From NCBI RefSeq assembly GCF_037152535.1, contig NZ_JBBCMA010000001.1, positions 434,001-498,000 of the forward strand: 64,000 nucleotides of DNA, read 5' to 3'. Made by a program: the position numbers and the translations under genes. The notes below the pieces were generated by a model. It was given only the letters and a program-made list of their open reading frames with translations, was not told where the DNA came from and made no database searches. Origin of the DNA: Leclercia sp. AS011. GTDB taxonomy: Bacteria > Pseudomonadota > Gammaproteobacteria > Enterobacterales > Enterobacteriaceae. Positions 51,256 to 61,318 of the stretch are shown one piece after another (position 1 is the first letter of the stretch; the number at the start of each line of letters is the position of its first letter).

Positions 51256-52341
51256 ATGAAAGTTTTAGCTTTTTATCTTCCACAATTTCATGAAATAGAA
51301 GAAAATAATAAATGGTGGGGGGAAGGTTTTACCGAATGGACTAATGTGAAAAAAGCAACACCATTATTCAAAAATCATTATCAGCCCAGAGTGCCGATGA
51401 ATGCTAATTATTATAATCTTCTCGATAAAGAGACTTTGGAATGGCAAGCGTCGCTAGCTGAAAAATATCATGTGGATGGTTTTTGTTTTTATCACTACTG
51501 GTTTAACGGAAAAAGACTTCTGGATAAACCTGCTGAGCTACTGCTTGAAAATAAAGACATTAATTTGCCATTTATGTTCGCATGGGCTAATGAACCATGG
51601 ACAAGAAGCTGGGATGGCAGCCATCGTGATGTCATTATGCCACAGGATTATGGCAATGAAGAGGATTGGTTAGAGCATTTCAATTATTTGAAACCCTTCT
51701 TTGAAGATGAACGGTATATGAGACAAAATGGTAAGCCGATATTTTTGCTTTACCGTTCAGCAAGTTTCGATCGTTGCGCTGACTGGATCAATTACTGGCG
51801 TAAACTTGCCAGCAAGACCTCCTTTGGTGACATTCATTTTGTTACCATGCTGACAAGCTTCTCCCGTGATGAGCGGAAACTTGATTTTGATGCCGCTGTA
51901 AATTTTGAACCTATGTGTACTTTTGGACATAGTATGGGTGGGGTAAGTGCTTTACCAAGAAAAATATTTACCCGTATTAAACAAATATCTAATGAAAAAT
52001 TACAAACTAAGTTTGCTGAACAGGTGTTATCTTACCAAGCTGTGTGGAATAAAATTTTAGAAAAAGAATTTTCTAGTACTGTGTATCCAGGTGCATTCGT
52101 TGATTGGGATAATACAGCGCGTAAGAAAAATAAATATTTAGTTATGCGTGGTAGCAGTCCTGAAGTTTTCAAAGAAAACCTTGAAAAGCTGTATGATAAG
52201 TCGCAGTCCGCGGATGCACCTTATTTATTCATTAATGCATGGAATGAATGGGCAGAAGGTACATATCTGGAACCAGACGAAAAACATGGTTATGCTTATC
52301 TTGAAGCTATTAAAGATGTTGTTAGTAAAAATAAAAATTAG
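51256..52341 (+). CDS. WbsX-type glycosyltransferase (GH99-like domain protein)
   Basis: A 361-residue soluble protein that opens MKVLAFYLPQFHEIEENNKW and has GEGFTEWTNVKKA, PFMFAWANEPWTRSW (~113-127) and AWNEWAEGTYLEPD near the C-terminus. These are hallmarks of the Glyco_tran_WbsX family, whose members resemble family-99 glycoside hydrolases and occur in O-antigen and capsule loci. It is usually annotated as a glycosyltransferase, but for most members the reaction is unproven. The ATG at 51256 follows AAGGAAATTTTG. It is AT-rich and co-directional with wzx, 106 bases after it. Donor and linkage are unknown. Confidence 0.87.
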   Translation: MKVLAFYLPQFHEIEENNKWWGEGFTEWTNVKKATPLFKNHYQPRVPMNANYYNLLDKETLEWQASLAEKYHVDGFCFYHYWFNGKRLLDKPAELLLENKDINLPFMFAWANEPWTRSWDGSHRDVIMPQDYGNEEDWLEHFNYLKPFFEDERYMRQNGKPIFLLYRSASFDRCADWINYWRKLASKTSFGDIHFVTMLTSFSRDERKLDFDAAVNFEPMCTFGHSMGGVSALPRKIFTRIKQISNEKLQTKFAEQVLSYQAVWNKILEKEFSSTVYPGAFVDWDNTARKKNKYLVMRGSSPEVFKENLEKLYDKSQSADAPYLFINAWNEWAEGTYLEPDEKHGYAYLEAIKDVVSKNKN

Positions 52342-52425
52342 TCACTTATTATAACATACAAAATTACTTCATTTTAATGTGTAGCGATTAATGCAACCTT
52401 CTTATTTGAGATATTGGTTTAAGTA

Positions 52426-53325
52426 ATGAGCCTAAATAAAAATGATATATGTGCTGTTATAGTGACGTATAATCCTAATGTTGACCATGTCATATCATTA
52501 ATAAACGGATTAAAACATCAATTTTGTGATGCTATTGTTATCGATAATAGTACCTATAACAATGAAACTCTTGAAGCCAATGAAGGTTGCTCTTATATTT
52601 CTTTAGGGAGCAATAAAGGGATTGCTGAAGCTCAAAATATCGGAATTGCCGAATGTCTAAAAAATAGTTACAAATATATTATTTTCTTTGATCAGGATAG
52701 TAAGATAGAAAGTAATTTTATTGCCTCTTTAAAAGGGCCAATGGAAACAAATGAGTATGAGATTTGCGCGCCCGTATTCTATGATGAACAGAAAGGCTTC
52801 GAATACGCCATCACTGATATAAAGGAGAATGGAAGGCGTGTTAAGCATTATTCTCATGGCAAAAGCGAGATATTCACCTCCTCTACTGTAATTTCGTCAG
52901 GTACAATCGTTTGTCGTGCTATTTTCAATAAAGTAGGCGTAATGGACTCTGCTTTATTTATTGATTATGTAGATACAGAATGGTGTTTGAGATGTTTTTC
53001 GCAGGGAATAAAGGTTCATGTAATCCCTAAAGCCAAAATGCTACATTCCATTGGTGATAATAGTTTCAATTTTATGGGCTTTTGTGTGCCTGTACATAGC
53101 GCAAGTCGACGATATTACCGGGTTAGAAACTCGATTCATTTAGTAAGATATCCACATGTTCCAAAGCTTTTAGCAGTTCGGGAAGTCGTATTTTCAATAA
53201 TACATTCATTCCTTCTCATTCTGACTCAAAAGAATAAAAAACAATATGCGTCAACATTTATTTATGGTGTTCTGGATGGTCTACGCAATGTGAAGGGTGA
53301 AAACCCGCGCATCTTTAAGAAATAA
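52426..53325 (+). CDS. Family-2 glycosyltransferase, rhamnosyltransferase-like
   Basis: A 299-residue GT-A transferase. It opens CAVIVTYNPNVDHVISLING, has AIVIDNST, then SLGSNKGIAEAQNIGIA (59-75) and the metal-binding FFDQDSKI (D89, D91). DYVDTEWCLRCFSQGIKVHVI (~184-204) is the usual acceptor-side signature of the RfbF/RfbN-like rhamnosyltransferase group. With rmlBDA in the same locus, dTDP-rhamnose is the natural guess for its donor (inference). An 84-base gap precedes it. Confidence 0.85.
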   Translation: MSLNKNDICAVIVTYNPNVDHVISLINGLKHQFCDAIVIDNSTYNNETLEANEGCSYISLGSNKGIAEAQNIGIAECLKNSYKYIIFFDQDSKIESNFIASLKGPMETNEYEICAPVFYDEQKGFEYAITDIKENGRRVKHYSHGKSEIFTSSTVISSGTIVCRAIFNKVGVMDSALFIDYVDTEWCLRCFSQGIKVHVIPKAKMLHSIGDNSFNFMGFCVPVHSASRRYYRVRNSIHLVRYPHVPKLLAVREVVFSIIHSFLLILTQKNKKQYASTFIYGVLDGLRNVKGENPRIFKK

Positions 53326-53366
53326 TGTGTTTAAAATGAGTTTTTAAGCAATTTATTGAGATTTAA

Positions 53367-54260
53367 ATGATGGAAAAAATAGCTGTATTACTTGCTGTTT
53401 ACAATGGGCGAAACTGGGTAGATGAGCAAATTGAAAGTATTTTAAAGCAAAGCGATGTATCACTAGATTTATATATTAATGTCGACTTATCCACTGATAA
53501 TTCATTTCATTATCTGGTAGATAAATATAGCTCATTGCCTAATGTTTATTTTTTACCTTATGGTGAGAGATATGGCTCAGCAGGAAAAAATTTTTACCAT
53601 CTTTTATTGAATGTACCCTGTGAAAAATACAGTTATATCTCCTTTTCAGATCAGGATGATATTTGGAATGTTAATAAACTAGCAACTGCTGTTACTGTAT
53701 TAAAAAATTATGATTATAAAGCTTACTCAAGTAATGTCATTGCTTTTGATAAGTATAATGCGAAGACTTTGGTTGACAAAGCACAGCCGCAAGTTAAATA
53801 TGATCATTTTTTTGAAGCGGCAGGACCCGGATGTACTTATGTGTTTACAGCTGATTTAGCAACTCAATTCATTAGATTCCTTCGGGATAATAGTGAAGCG
53901 CAAAATGTTGAATTACATGATTGGTTATTATATGCCTATTCCAGGCAGAATAATTATGCCTGGTTTATTGATTCGAACCCATCTATGCTTTACCGTCAAC
54001 ATGAATCGAATCAAGTCGGTGCCAATAATTCATTTGCAGCATGGAAAAAAAGAATTAGTTTAGTAAAAAAGAAATGGTACAGAAATGAAATTAATAAAAT
54101 AATGATATTGTTAGGCAACCATGATACAAAAAAAATATTTTATAAAATGAATAATGGTTATCCTGGGCGGCTGGGTCTAGCTTTTCAGGTTTGTAAATTC
54201 AGACGGCGCTTGCGTGATAAACTTACGTTAATGGTCCTCTTTATTTTAAATATCATTTAA
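53367..54260 (+). CDS. Family-2 glycosyltransferase, possible rhamnosyltransferase
   Basis: A 297-residue GT-A enzyme. It opens EKIAVLLAVYNGRNWVDEQI and has ILKQSDVSLDLYINVDLSTD and the DXD-like ISFSDQDDIW (91-100). LHDWLLYAY (~192-200) and MLYRQHESNQVGAN are typical of the RfbG-like alpha-1,3-rhamnosyltransferase group. It is a paralogue-level relative of the preceding gene, not a duplicate. The first ATG at 53367 is followed by a second; both are possible starts. It lies 14 bases before wzy. Donor sugar is inferred, not shown. Confidence 0.83.
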   Translation: MMEKIAVLLAVYNGRNWVDEQIESILKQSDVSLDLYINVDLSTDNSFHYLVDKYSSLPNVYFLPYGERYGSAGKNFYHLLLNVPCEKYSYISFSDQDDIWNVNKLATAVTVLKNYDYKAYSSNVIAFDKYNAKTLVDKAQPQVKYDHFFEAAGPGCTYVFTADLATQFIRFLRDNSEAQNVELHDWLLYAYSRQNNYAWFIDSNPSMLYRQHESNQVGANNSFAAWKKRISLVKKKWYRNEINKIMILLGNHDTKKIFYKMNNGYPGRLGLAFQVCKFRRRLRDKLTLMVLFILNII

Positions 54261-54274
54261 TAGGTTATTTTCTG

Positions 54275-55447
54275 ATGAGAAAGATATTAATTAATCCCTT
54301 TCTAATGTTTGGATTAACCTTTTTATATGTTTTTATTTCTTTTAATATGGGATTATCGGATCTTTATTTAAAAACTAATGATTACTCGCTCAATCTTATT
54401 TTTGCTTGTTTTATAGTTATGTGTTTATTTCTTGGGGGGGTATATCACCTAACCCTTTTATCACGAAATAAAAATTTGTTCCAAACTTCACAGTCTATAT
54501 CAAAAAGAACCTTCTCTAATTCTATTCTCATTGTGGGGTTTATTCTTGAATGCGCCAATAATGGAGGGGTTCCATTATTTTTAGTGCTTAAAGGTGCAGT
54601 GTATGATTATACACAGTTTGGTATAAAAACTTTCCATGTGTTTTATATGGGTTATTTGTCAGCTTCAGCTATAATAAATTTTGAACGGTATCTTTTGACG
54701 AGAAGTAAGTATTATTTAATCGCGCCTTTATTAGCGGTAATTATTACTATACTTATCCTAAATCGTGGCGCTCTTCTTTTAATATTATTTCCTATTGCAC
54801 TAATGTACATAGCTTCATTAAGGGTTAAAATAAAAATTAAACACTTTACTTTGATTGGCGCTATGCTAATTGCCGTTATTGTCGGCTTCGGTATTTTGGG
54901 TGATAAACGATTATTGTCATCAGGTTATGAAGAAGCAGATGCGATTTTAAAAATAGGTGAGGCTAGCCCCGTATTTGAAAATTTACCAACTGGTTTCTTT
55001 TGGGTGTATTTATATTCCACGTCCCCTTTCGCAAATCTAATGCTGCAAGCAAATCAAGGAAACTTTAATCAGGGAGATATAGGCGATTTTCTGGCAACTT
55101 CTATCTATCCGGATTTTATTTCTAAATATACAAACCCAACCATGGACGAAAGATTTTCTCTTATAAAAATCACTCCTGAGCTAAATGTCGGGACTGCTTT
55201 TTGCATGCCCCTTATTACATTCGGAATCGCCGGTTTAATAATGTATTTTGCATGGTTTTTGATTTTTAACTTCCTTTTTATATGGCTTAATAAAAATAGT
55301 TATCTTCTGTCCACCGCTGCAACCTTGACATCAATAGCTATATTTTTATCATTTAATAATATGCTTACCTTTAGTTCTTGTGTTCTACAAATAATATTTA
55401 TCACAGTGTTTAGCCGTTTGAGATGTGGTAGAAAAATGGTGATGTGA
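54275..55447 (+). CDS. wzy: Wzy, O-antigen polymerase
   Basis: A 390-residue integral membrane protein with about ten to twelve hydrophobic segments and a large hydrophilic loop (~215-300: GILGDKRLLSSGYEEADAIL through PDFISKYTNPTMDERF). This is the architecture of a Wzy polymerase; sequence conservation in the family is low, so the call rests on topology and position. It is the only polytopic gene in the locus besides wzx. It contains a run of seven G at 54434-54440. Confidence 0.8.
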   Translation: MRKILINPFLMFGLTFLYVFISFNMGLSDLYLKTNDYSLNLIFACFIVMCLFLGGVYHLTLLSRNKNLFQTSQSISKRTFSNSILIVGFILECANNGGVPLFLVLKGAVYDYTQFGIKTFHVFYMGYLSASAIINFERYLLTRSKYYLIAPLLAVIITILILNRGALLLILFPIALMYIASLRVKIKIKHFTLIGAMLIAVIVGFGILGDKRLLSSGYEEADAILKIGEASPVFENLPTGFFWVYLYSTSPFANLMLQANQGNFNQGDIGDFLATSIYPDFISKYTNPTMDERFSLIKITPELNVGTAFCMPLITFGIAGLIMYFAWFLIFNFLFIWLNKNSYLLSTAATLTSIAIFLSFNNMLTFSSCVLQIIFITVFSRLRCGRKMVM

Positions 55448-55576
55448 AAACAAAAAAATCCAATAATTTATAATTCATTACATTAAAAAAAAGCTAGGTT
55501 AAATTTATAACCCAAAAAATAGAATGCCAACATATGCAAATAATGCTTGGCTTTTCCATTGTTTTGTATTAAAAAT

Positions 55577-55607
55577 TTGATAATAATAACTCGTCGCGCA
55601 ATATTAT
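55577..55607 (+). promoter_or_regulatory. Candidate gnd promoter
   Basis: TTGATA (55577-55582) and TATTAT (55602-55607) are separated by 19 bases, and an AGGAGT ribosome-binding site precedes the gnd ATG at 55619. Spacing is a little long. gnd in E. coli has its own growth-rate-controlled promoter, which fits a separate unit here. Confidence 0.5.
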
Positions 55608-55618
55608 AGGAGTAAATA

Positions 55619-57025
55619 ATGTCCAAACAACAGATCGGCGTCGTCGGTATGGCAGTGATGGGGCGCAACCTGGCGCTGAACATCGAAAGCCGTGGTTATA
55701 CCGTCTCCGTTTTCAACCGCTCCCGTGACAAAACCGAAGAAGTCATTGCCGAGAACCCGGGCAAAAAACTCGTTCCTTTCTATACGGTTCAGGAGTTCGT
55801 TGAATCTCTGGAAACGCCTCGTCGTATCCTGTTAATGGTGAAAGCAGGCGCTGGCACAGATGCGGCCATCGACTCCCTTAAGCCATATCTGGAAAAAGGC
55901 GACATCATCATCGATGGCGGTAACACCTTCTTCCACGACACCATACGTCGTAACCGCGAACTGTCTGCTGAAGGCTTTAACTTCATCGGTACCGGTGTTT
56001 CCGGTGGTGAAGAGGGCGCGCTGAAGGGCCCGTCTATCATGCCTGGCGGTCAGAAAGATGCCTATGAGCTGGTTGCGCCAATCCTGACTAAAATTGCTGC
56101 CGTGGCTGAAGATGGTGAGCCGTGTGTGACCTATATCGGTCCGGATGGTGCGGGTCACTATGTGAAGATGGTTCACAACGGTATTGAATACGGTGATATG
56201 CAGCTGATCGCAGAAGCCTATTCTCTGCTGAAAGGTGGCCTGAATCTCTCCAACGAAGAGCTGGCGCAAACCTTCACCGACTGGAACAACGGCGAGCTGA
56301 GCAGCTATCTAATCGACATCACCAAAGATATCTTCACCAAGAAAGATGAAGAGGGTAAATACCTGGTCGATGTGATTCTGGATGAAGCGGCGAACAAAGG
56401 TACCGGTAAATGGACCAGCCAGAGTTCACTGGATCTGGGCGAGCCACTGTCTCTGATCACCGAATCGGTCTTCGCACGTTATATCTCTTCTCTGAAAGAG
56501 CAGCGTGTTGCAGCATCTAAAGTGCTGACCGGTCCACAGGCGAAGCTGGCTGGCGACAAAGCGGAGTTCATCGAGAAAGTCCGTCGCGCGCTGTACCTGG
56601 GTAAAATCGTCTCTTACGCACAGGGCTTCTCTCAGTTGCGTGCCGCATCTGATGAGAACAACTGGGATCTGAACTACGGTGAAATCGCGAAGATTTTCCG
56701 TGCCGGTTGCATCATCCGTGCTCAGTTCCTGCAGAAAATCACCGATGCGTACGCTGAAAATGCGAACATCGCCAACCTGCTGCTGGCACCATACTTCAAG
56801 CAGATCGCTGATGATTATCAGCAGGCGCTGCGTGACGTTGTGGCTTACGCAGTACAGAACGGTATTCCGGTGCCAACCTTCTCTGCTGCAGTCGCTTACT
56901 ACGATAGCTACCGTGCTGCCGTTCTGCCTGCCAACCTGATTCAGGCGCAGCGCGACTACTTCGGCGCACACACCTATAAACGTACCGATAAAGAAGGTGT
57001 GTTCCACACCGAGTGGCTGGATTAA
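55619..57025 (+). CDS. gnd: Gnd, 6-phosphogluconate dehydrogenase (decarboxylating)
   Basis: A 468-residue enzyme of the oxidative pentose phosphate pathway. It has [20 protein letters not shown] (7-26) for [25 protein letters not shown] (~127-137), and the active-site segment [16 protein letters not shown] with K and H. Normal GC and codon use return at its start, marking the right edge of the AT-rich block. gnd is a common recombination border for O-antigen exchange. Confidence 0.98.
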   Translation: MSKQQIGVVGMAVMGRNLALNIESRGYTVSVFNRSRDKTEEVIAENPGKKLVPFYTVQEFVESLETPRRILLMVKAGAGTDAAIDSLKPYLEKGDIIIDGGNTFFHDTIRRNRELSAEGFNFIGTGVSGGEEGALKGPSIMPGGQKDAYELVAPILTKIAAVAEDGEPCVTYIGPDGAGHYVKMVHNGIEYGDMQLIAEAYSLLKGGLNLSNEELAQTFTDWNNGELSSYLIDITKDIFTKKDEEGKYLVDVILDEAANKGTGKWTSQSSLDLGEPLSLITESVFARYISSLKEQRVAASKVLTGPQAKLAGDKAEFIEKVRRALYLGKIVSYAQGFSQLRAASDENNWDLNYGEIAKIFRAGCIIRAQFLQKITDAYAENANIANLLLAPYFKQIADDYQQALRDVVAYAVQNGIPVPTFSAAVAYYDSYRAAVLPANLIQAQRDYFGAHTYKRTDKEGVFHTEWLD

Positions 57026-57053
57026 TCTGATTTAACTCAGTCATGTAGCGAGA

Positions 57054-57080
57054 CCCGGTGAACGTCACCGGGTTTTTTTT
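57054..57080 (+). terminator. Intrinsic terminator after gnd
   Basis: CCCGGTGA, an ACG loop, TCACCGGG and then eight T. An 8-bp perfect stem with T-run 28 bases after the gnd stop. Confidence 0.93.
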
Positions 57081-57179
57081 ATTCGTAATATCCCCGTGTT
57101 GCCTCAGCTGGTTCATTCGACAGACTATACTGCAGCATAAATCACTGTAATTGTCCCTTTCTGTAGCCAGCCATTCGCC

Positions 57180-57209
57180 TTGACATCAACTTGGCATACG
57201 CGGTAAAAA
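57180..57209 (+). promoter_or_regulatory. Candidate ugd promoter
   Basis: A perfect TTGACA (57180-57185) with TAAAAA (57204-57209) 18 bases on, 69 bases before the ugd ATG. The gap after the gnd terminator shows ugd has its own transcription. ugd in E. coli answers to PhoP, PmrA and Rcs; I could not place their sites. Confidence 0.5.
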
Positions 57210-57277
57210 CCCCAAAAGTTGCTTATTGCGGTGGGGCGGTTGTCGCTCCCGACACTTAACTTAAAGAAGTTAATTCA

Positions 57278-58444
57278 ATGAAAATTACAATCTCCGGAAC
57301 AGGTTATGTGGGTCTCTCCAACGGGATCCTGATTGCACAGCACCACGAAGTGGTAGCCCTTGATATCGTGCAGGCCAAAGTGGATATGCTTAACCAGAAG
57401 ATCTCCCCCATTGTGGATAAAGAGATCCAGGATTATCTGACAAATAAGCCGCTGAATTTCCGCGCCACTACCGACAAAGTTGACGCTTACAGCGGTGCGG
57501 ATTTTGTAATCATTGCGACGCCAACTGACTACGATCCAAAAACGAACTATTTCAACACTTCAAGCGTAGAAGCGGTGATTAAGGATGTAACGGCGATCAA
57601 CCCGAACGCCGTGATGATCATCAAATCGACCATTCCTGTGGGCTTTACCCAATCGATTAAAGAAGAGCTGGGTATCGATAATGTCATCTTCTCACCTGAG
57701 TTTCTGCGTGAGGGCAGGGCATTGTACGATAACCTGCACCCGTCCCGTATCGTCATTGGTGAGCGCTCGGAGCGTGCAGAACGTTTTGCTGCCCTGCTAC
57801 AGGAAGGCGCCATCAAAAAGGACATCAATGTCCTGTTCACTGATGCGACAGAAGCTGAAGCCATCAAACTCTTTGCTAATACCTACCTGGCAATGCGTGT
57901 CGCCTACTTTAACGAGCTGGACAGCTACGCAGAGAGCCTGGGGTTGAACACCCGTCAGATTATTGAAGGCGTATGTCTCGATCCGCGTATCGGCAACCAC
58001 TACAACAATCCATCCTTCGGTTACGGTGGCTACTGCCTGCCGAAAGACACCAAGCAGCTGCTGGCTAACTACCAGTCCGTGCCGAATAACTTAATTTCTG
58101 CGATTGTGGATGCTAACCGCACGCGTAAGGACTTCATCTCCGACTCTATTCTGGCGCGTCAGCCGAAGGTAGTGGGCGTGTACCGTCTGATCATGAAGAG
58201 CGGTTCGGATAACTTCCGCGCTTCTTCCATTCAGGGAATTATGAAGCGTATTAAGGCGAAAGGCGTTCAGGTCATCATTTATGAACCAGTGATGAAGGAA
58301 GATGAATTCTTCCATTCGCGCGTGGTTCGCGACCTGGATGCCTTCAAGAAGGAAGCGGATGTAATTATCTCAAACCGGATGGCTGAAGAGCTGGCTGACG
58401 TGGCGGATAAAGTCTATACCCGCGATCTGTTTGGTAGCGACTGA
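57278..58444 (+). CDS. ugd: Ugd, UDP-glucose 6-dehydrogenase
   Basis: A 388-residue enzyme oxidising UDP-glucose to UDP-glucuronate. It has [17 protein letters not shown] (4-20) for [23 protein letters not shown] (~138-157), and the catalytic cysteine C253 in [14 protein letters not shown]. Its product is needed for the glucuronic acid of colanic acid, for aminoarabinose on lipid A, and as substrate of the next gene, the epimerase. Confidence 0.97.
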   Translation: MKITISGTGYVGLSNGILIAQHHEVVALDIVQAKVDMLNQKISPIVDKEIQDYLTNKPLNFRATTDKVDAYSGADFVIIATPTDYDPKTNYFNTSSVEAVIKDVTAINPNAVMIIKSTIPVGFTQSIKEELGIDNVIFSPEFLREGRALYDNLHPSRIVIGERSERAERFAALLQEGAIKKDINVLFTDATEAEAIKLFANTYLAMRVAYFNELDSYAESLGLNTRQIIEGVCLDPRIGNHYNNPSFGYGGYCLPKDTKQLLANYQSVPNNLISAIVDANRTRKDFISDSILARQPKVVGVYRLIMKSGSDNFRASSIQGIMKRIKAKGVQVIIYEPVMKEDEFFHSRVVRDLDAFKKEADVIISNRMAEELADVADKVYTRDLFGSD

Positions 58445-58457
58445 TTCATCGACGCCC

Positions 58458-58491
58458 AAAAAAAGCCCGGCATCATCGCCGGGCTTTTTTT
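58458..58491. terminator. Bidirectional terminator between ugd and the epimerase gene
   Basis: A-run, GCCCGGC, ATCATC loop, GCCGGGC, T-run. The 7-bp GC stem flanked by A7 and T7 works on both strands and serves the converging ugd and epimerase genes. Confidence 0.93.
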
Positions 58492-59494
58492 ATACCTTAT
58501 AAAACTCGCGATACCAGTCCACGAAGTTCTTCACGCCCTCTTTAACCGAGGTCTGCGGTTTAAAGCCGATGACCTCATACAGGGCGGTAGTATCCGCGCT
58601 GGTCTCCAGCACATCGCCAGGCTGAATCGGCATCATGTTTTTATCTGCTTCAATGCCTAACGCCTCTTCCAGCGCCGTGATGTAGTCCATCAGTTCGACT
58701 GGCGAGCTATTACCGATGTTATAGACGCGATAAGGAGCGGAACTGGTTGCCGGAGAGCCAGACTCAACCGTCCATTCACTGTCAGCCTGAGGGATCACAT
58801 CCTGCAGGCGAACAATAGCTTCAGCAATATCATCGACATAGGTGAAGTCGCGCTTCATCTTACCGAAGTTGTAAACGTCAATGCTTTTGCCTTCCAACAT
58901 GGCTTTGGTGAACTTGAACAGCGCCATGTCGGGACGACCCCACGGGCCATAAACGGTAAAGAAGCGCAGGCCGGTGGTCGGCAGACCGTACAGATGGGAG
59001 TATGTGTGCGACATCAGCTCGTTGGCTTTTTTGGTCGCAGCGTAGAGCGAAACCGGGTGATCCACGGAGTCGTCGGTCGAGAAGGGCATCTTACGGTTAA
59101 GTCCGTAAACGGAGCTGGAAGAGGCATACAGCAGGTGCTGTACCTTATTGTGACGGCAGCCTTCCAGCACGTTCAGATGACCCACCAGATTTGCTTCGGC
59201 ATAAGCATGCGGGTTGTCCAGGGAATAGCGGACGCCCGCCTGGGCGGCGAGATGAATCACCCGATCGAATTTTTCAGTGACGAAGAGGGCCGCCATACCG
59301 TCGCGGTCGGCCAGTTCTAGCTTATGAAAGCTGAAGTTCGCGGAGGTGAGCAGATCAAGACGCGCCTGCTTCAGGTTCACATCGTAATAGTCATTGAGGT
59401 TGTCGATACCCACAACCTGATGTCCGGCATCCAGAAGCCGTTTGCTGACATGAGCGCCAATAAAGCCTGCTGCGCCAGTGACCAGAAATTTCAT
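58490..59494 (-). CDS. uge: UDP-glucuronate 4-epimerase (Uge-like SDR enzyme)
   Basis: A 334-residue extended SDR protein. It has [19 protein letters not shown] (3-21) for [19 protein letters not shown], an SSSSVYG catalytic serine region, and [15 protein letters not shown] with Y and [12 protein letters not shown] and the length match UDP-glucuronate 4-epimerases such as Klebsiella Uge, which make UDP-galacturonate for core lipopolysaccharide or capsule. Placement beside ugd, which makes its substrate, supports the call. The start at 59494 follows GAGGACAGTT; a start 12 bases upstream is possible. E. coli K-12 lacks this gene here. Confidence 0.87.
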   Translation of the reverse strand: MKFLVTGAAGFIGAHVSKRLLDAGHQVVGIDNLNDYYDVNLKQARLDLLTSANFSFHKLELADRDGMAALFVTEKFDRVIHLAAQAGVRYSLDNPHAYAEANLVGHLNVLEGCRHNKVQHLLYASSSSVYGLNRKMPFSTDDSVDHPVSLYAATKKANELMSHTYSHLYGLPTTGLRFFTVYGPWGRPDMALFKFTKAMLEGKSIDVYNFGKMKRDFTYVDDIAEAIVRLQDVIPQADSEWTVESGSPATSSAPYRVYNIGNSSPVELMDYITALEEALGIEADKNMMPIQPGDVLETSADTTALYEVIGFKPQTSVKEGVKNFVDWYREFYKV

Positions 59495-59688
59495 AACTGT
59501 CCTCATCTGTGACTTATCATGCCCGGTGCGTTAAGTACCGGATTTGGGGTATGATAACGCGATGCGCAGGGTATCCAAACCTCATATTTTCGATATGCCT
59601 CATCGGATTCCTATAGAAAATCCGTCAACAATCGATAAACTATATCTGAAACTTTATTATTTGCGCTTTTTCGCCTTCGAAGGATTAT

Positions 59689-60669
59689 ATGACGCAGAAC
59701 AACAATAATGTGGTCACGCGAAGCAGTGACCCTGAGCAGGTTGATTTGATTGATCTATTGGTACAGCTTTGGCGTGGGAAATGGCTAATCGCTGCATTTG
59801 TCGCCATCGCCCTAATTATCGCTGGGGTGTATTTGGTTTTTGCCAAAGAAAAGTGGACTTCTTCTGCGATCATCACCCAACCTGATGCAGCACAAATAGG
59901 CAATTACAGCACCGCACTGAATATTCTTTTTGGTGCCGCTGCACCAAAATTGTCGGATATCCAGGAGAGCGTTATTACCCGCTATAACGCCTCTTTCTCG
60001 GCGTTGTCCCAGTCGCTCGAAAATCAGGCTGAACCTGAAAAACTGACAATCGAACCTACGGTGAAAGGCCAAAACTTCCCATTAAGTATCCACTATGTGA
60101 ATAGCTCGGCCGAGTCGGCGCAAAAGCAGGTGGCGCAGTACATCCAGCAGGTTGATGAACAAATTCAAAAAGAGCTTGAAGTCGATCTCAACGACAACAT
60201 CAAGCAGCAGGTAGCTACCCTGAAGGACGTAATGGGTAACCAGGAAACCATTGCTCAAGAGCAAAAAGATCTGCGGATCAAACAGGTTGCTGAAGCACTG
60301 AAGTATGCCGAAGCGGCCAACATTACTACGCCTAAAATCCAGCAGACACAGGATGTGACTCAGGAAACCATGTTCCTGTTAGGTACTGATGCGCTACAAG
60401 CCATGATCGCGCGTGAAGCCTCACGTCCGCTGACGCTGTCCGACAGCTATTATCAAAACAAACAGAAACTGCTGGATATCGAGAAACTGAAGATCGATCC
60501 GACCACTATCCATGCGTATCGCTATGTGATGAAGCCGGATCTGCCGATTCGCCGTGACAGCCCGAAACGTTCTCTGGTGCTGGTTCTGGCGGTACTGCTG
60601 GGCGGTATCATCGGCTCCGGCGTCGTATTAGGCCGTAACGCTCTGCGCAACTACCAAGCCAAAGCCTAA
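59689..60669 (+). CDS. wzzB: WzzB, O-antigen chain-length regulator
   Basis: A 326-residue polysaccharide co-polymerase of class 1. It has a short cytoplasmic N-terminus with DPEQVDLIDLLVQLWRGKW, a membrane segment at ~35-55, a long periplasmic alpha-helical domain, and a second membrane segment at ~295-317 preceded by the proline-rich YVMKPDLPIRRDSPKRS. It sets the modal length of the polymer made by Wzy. There is no kinase domain. It marks the right border of the O-antigen region before his. Confidence 0.96.
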   Translation: MTQNNNNVVTRSSDPEQVDLIDLLVQLWRGKWLIAAFVAIALIIAGVYLVFAKEKWTSSAIITQPDAAQIGNYSTALNILFGAAAPKLSDIQESVITRYNASFSALSQSLENQAEPEKLTIEPTVKGQNFPLSIHYVNSSAESAQKQVAQYIQQVDEQIQKELEVDLNDNIKQQVATLKDVMGNQETIAQEQKDLRIKQVAEALKYAEAANITTPKIQQTQDVTQETMFLLGTDALQAMIAREASRPLTLSDSYYQNKQKLLDIEKLKIDPTTIHAYRYVMKPDLPIRRDSPKRSLVLVLAVLLGGIIGSGVVLGRNALRNYQAKA

Positions 60670-60685
60670 TACAGGCCTGCAAGCT

Positions 60686-60715
60686 AAAAAAAACCGGGTT
60701 TCCCCGGTTTTTTTT
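60686..60715. terminator. Bidirectional terminator between wzzB and hisIE
   Basis: An A-run, CCGGG, TTTC loop, CCCGG and a T-run. A 5-bp GC core extended by A-T pairs on both sides, lying between converging stops at 60669 and 60714. It should end both wzzB and the his operon. Confidence 0.92.
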
Positions 60716-61318
60716 ATTTGTGCCGCTGTCGCAGATTCTCAATCACTGCGGTCAAATCCAGGTCCTGATCCTGCAGCAGCACCAGCAGGTGATACATCAG
60801 GTCAGAGGCTTCATTGGTCAGCTCGTCCCGATCGTTCACGGTCGCGGCCAGAGCTGTTTCTACACCTTCTTCACCCACTTTCTGCGCGATACGCTTGGTG
60901 CCGCTGGCATAGAGCTTCGCGGTGTAGGAGCTTTGTGGGTCGGCGGTTTTGCGCTCAGCCAGCAATTGTTCCAGCTGATACAGGAACAGCCACTGGTGGC
61001 TGGCGTCGCCAAAGCAGCTGCTGGTCCCGAGGTGGCAGGTCGGTCCGATCGGATTCACCAGCACCAGCAGGGTATCGTTATCGCAGTCCGGAGTGATGCT
61101 GACCACGTTCAGAAAATGGCCGGAGGTTTCGCCTTTGGTCCACAGACGCTGTTTGGTGCGCGAGAAAAAGGTCACTTTGCCGCTGTCGATGGTGTTTGCC
61201 AGCGCGTCCTGATTCATATACCCCAGCATCAGCACTTCACCGGATACCGCGTGCTGCACCACCACCGGCATCAGGCCGTCGGTTTTTTCCCAGTCCAGCT
61301 GCGCACGTTGTTGCTCTG

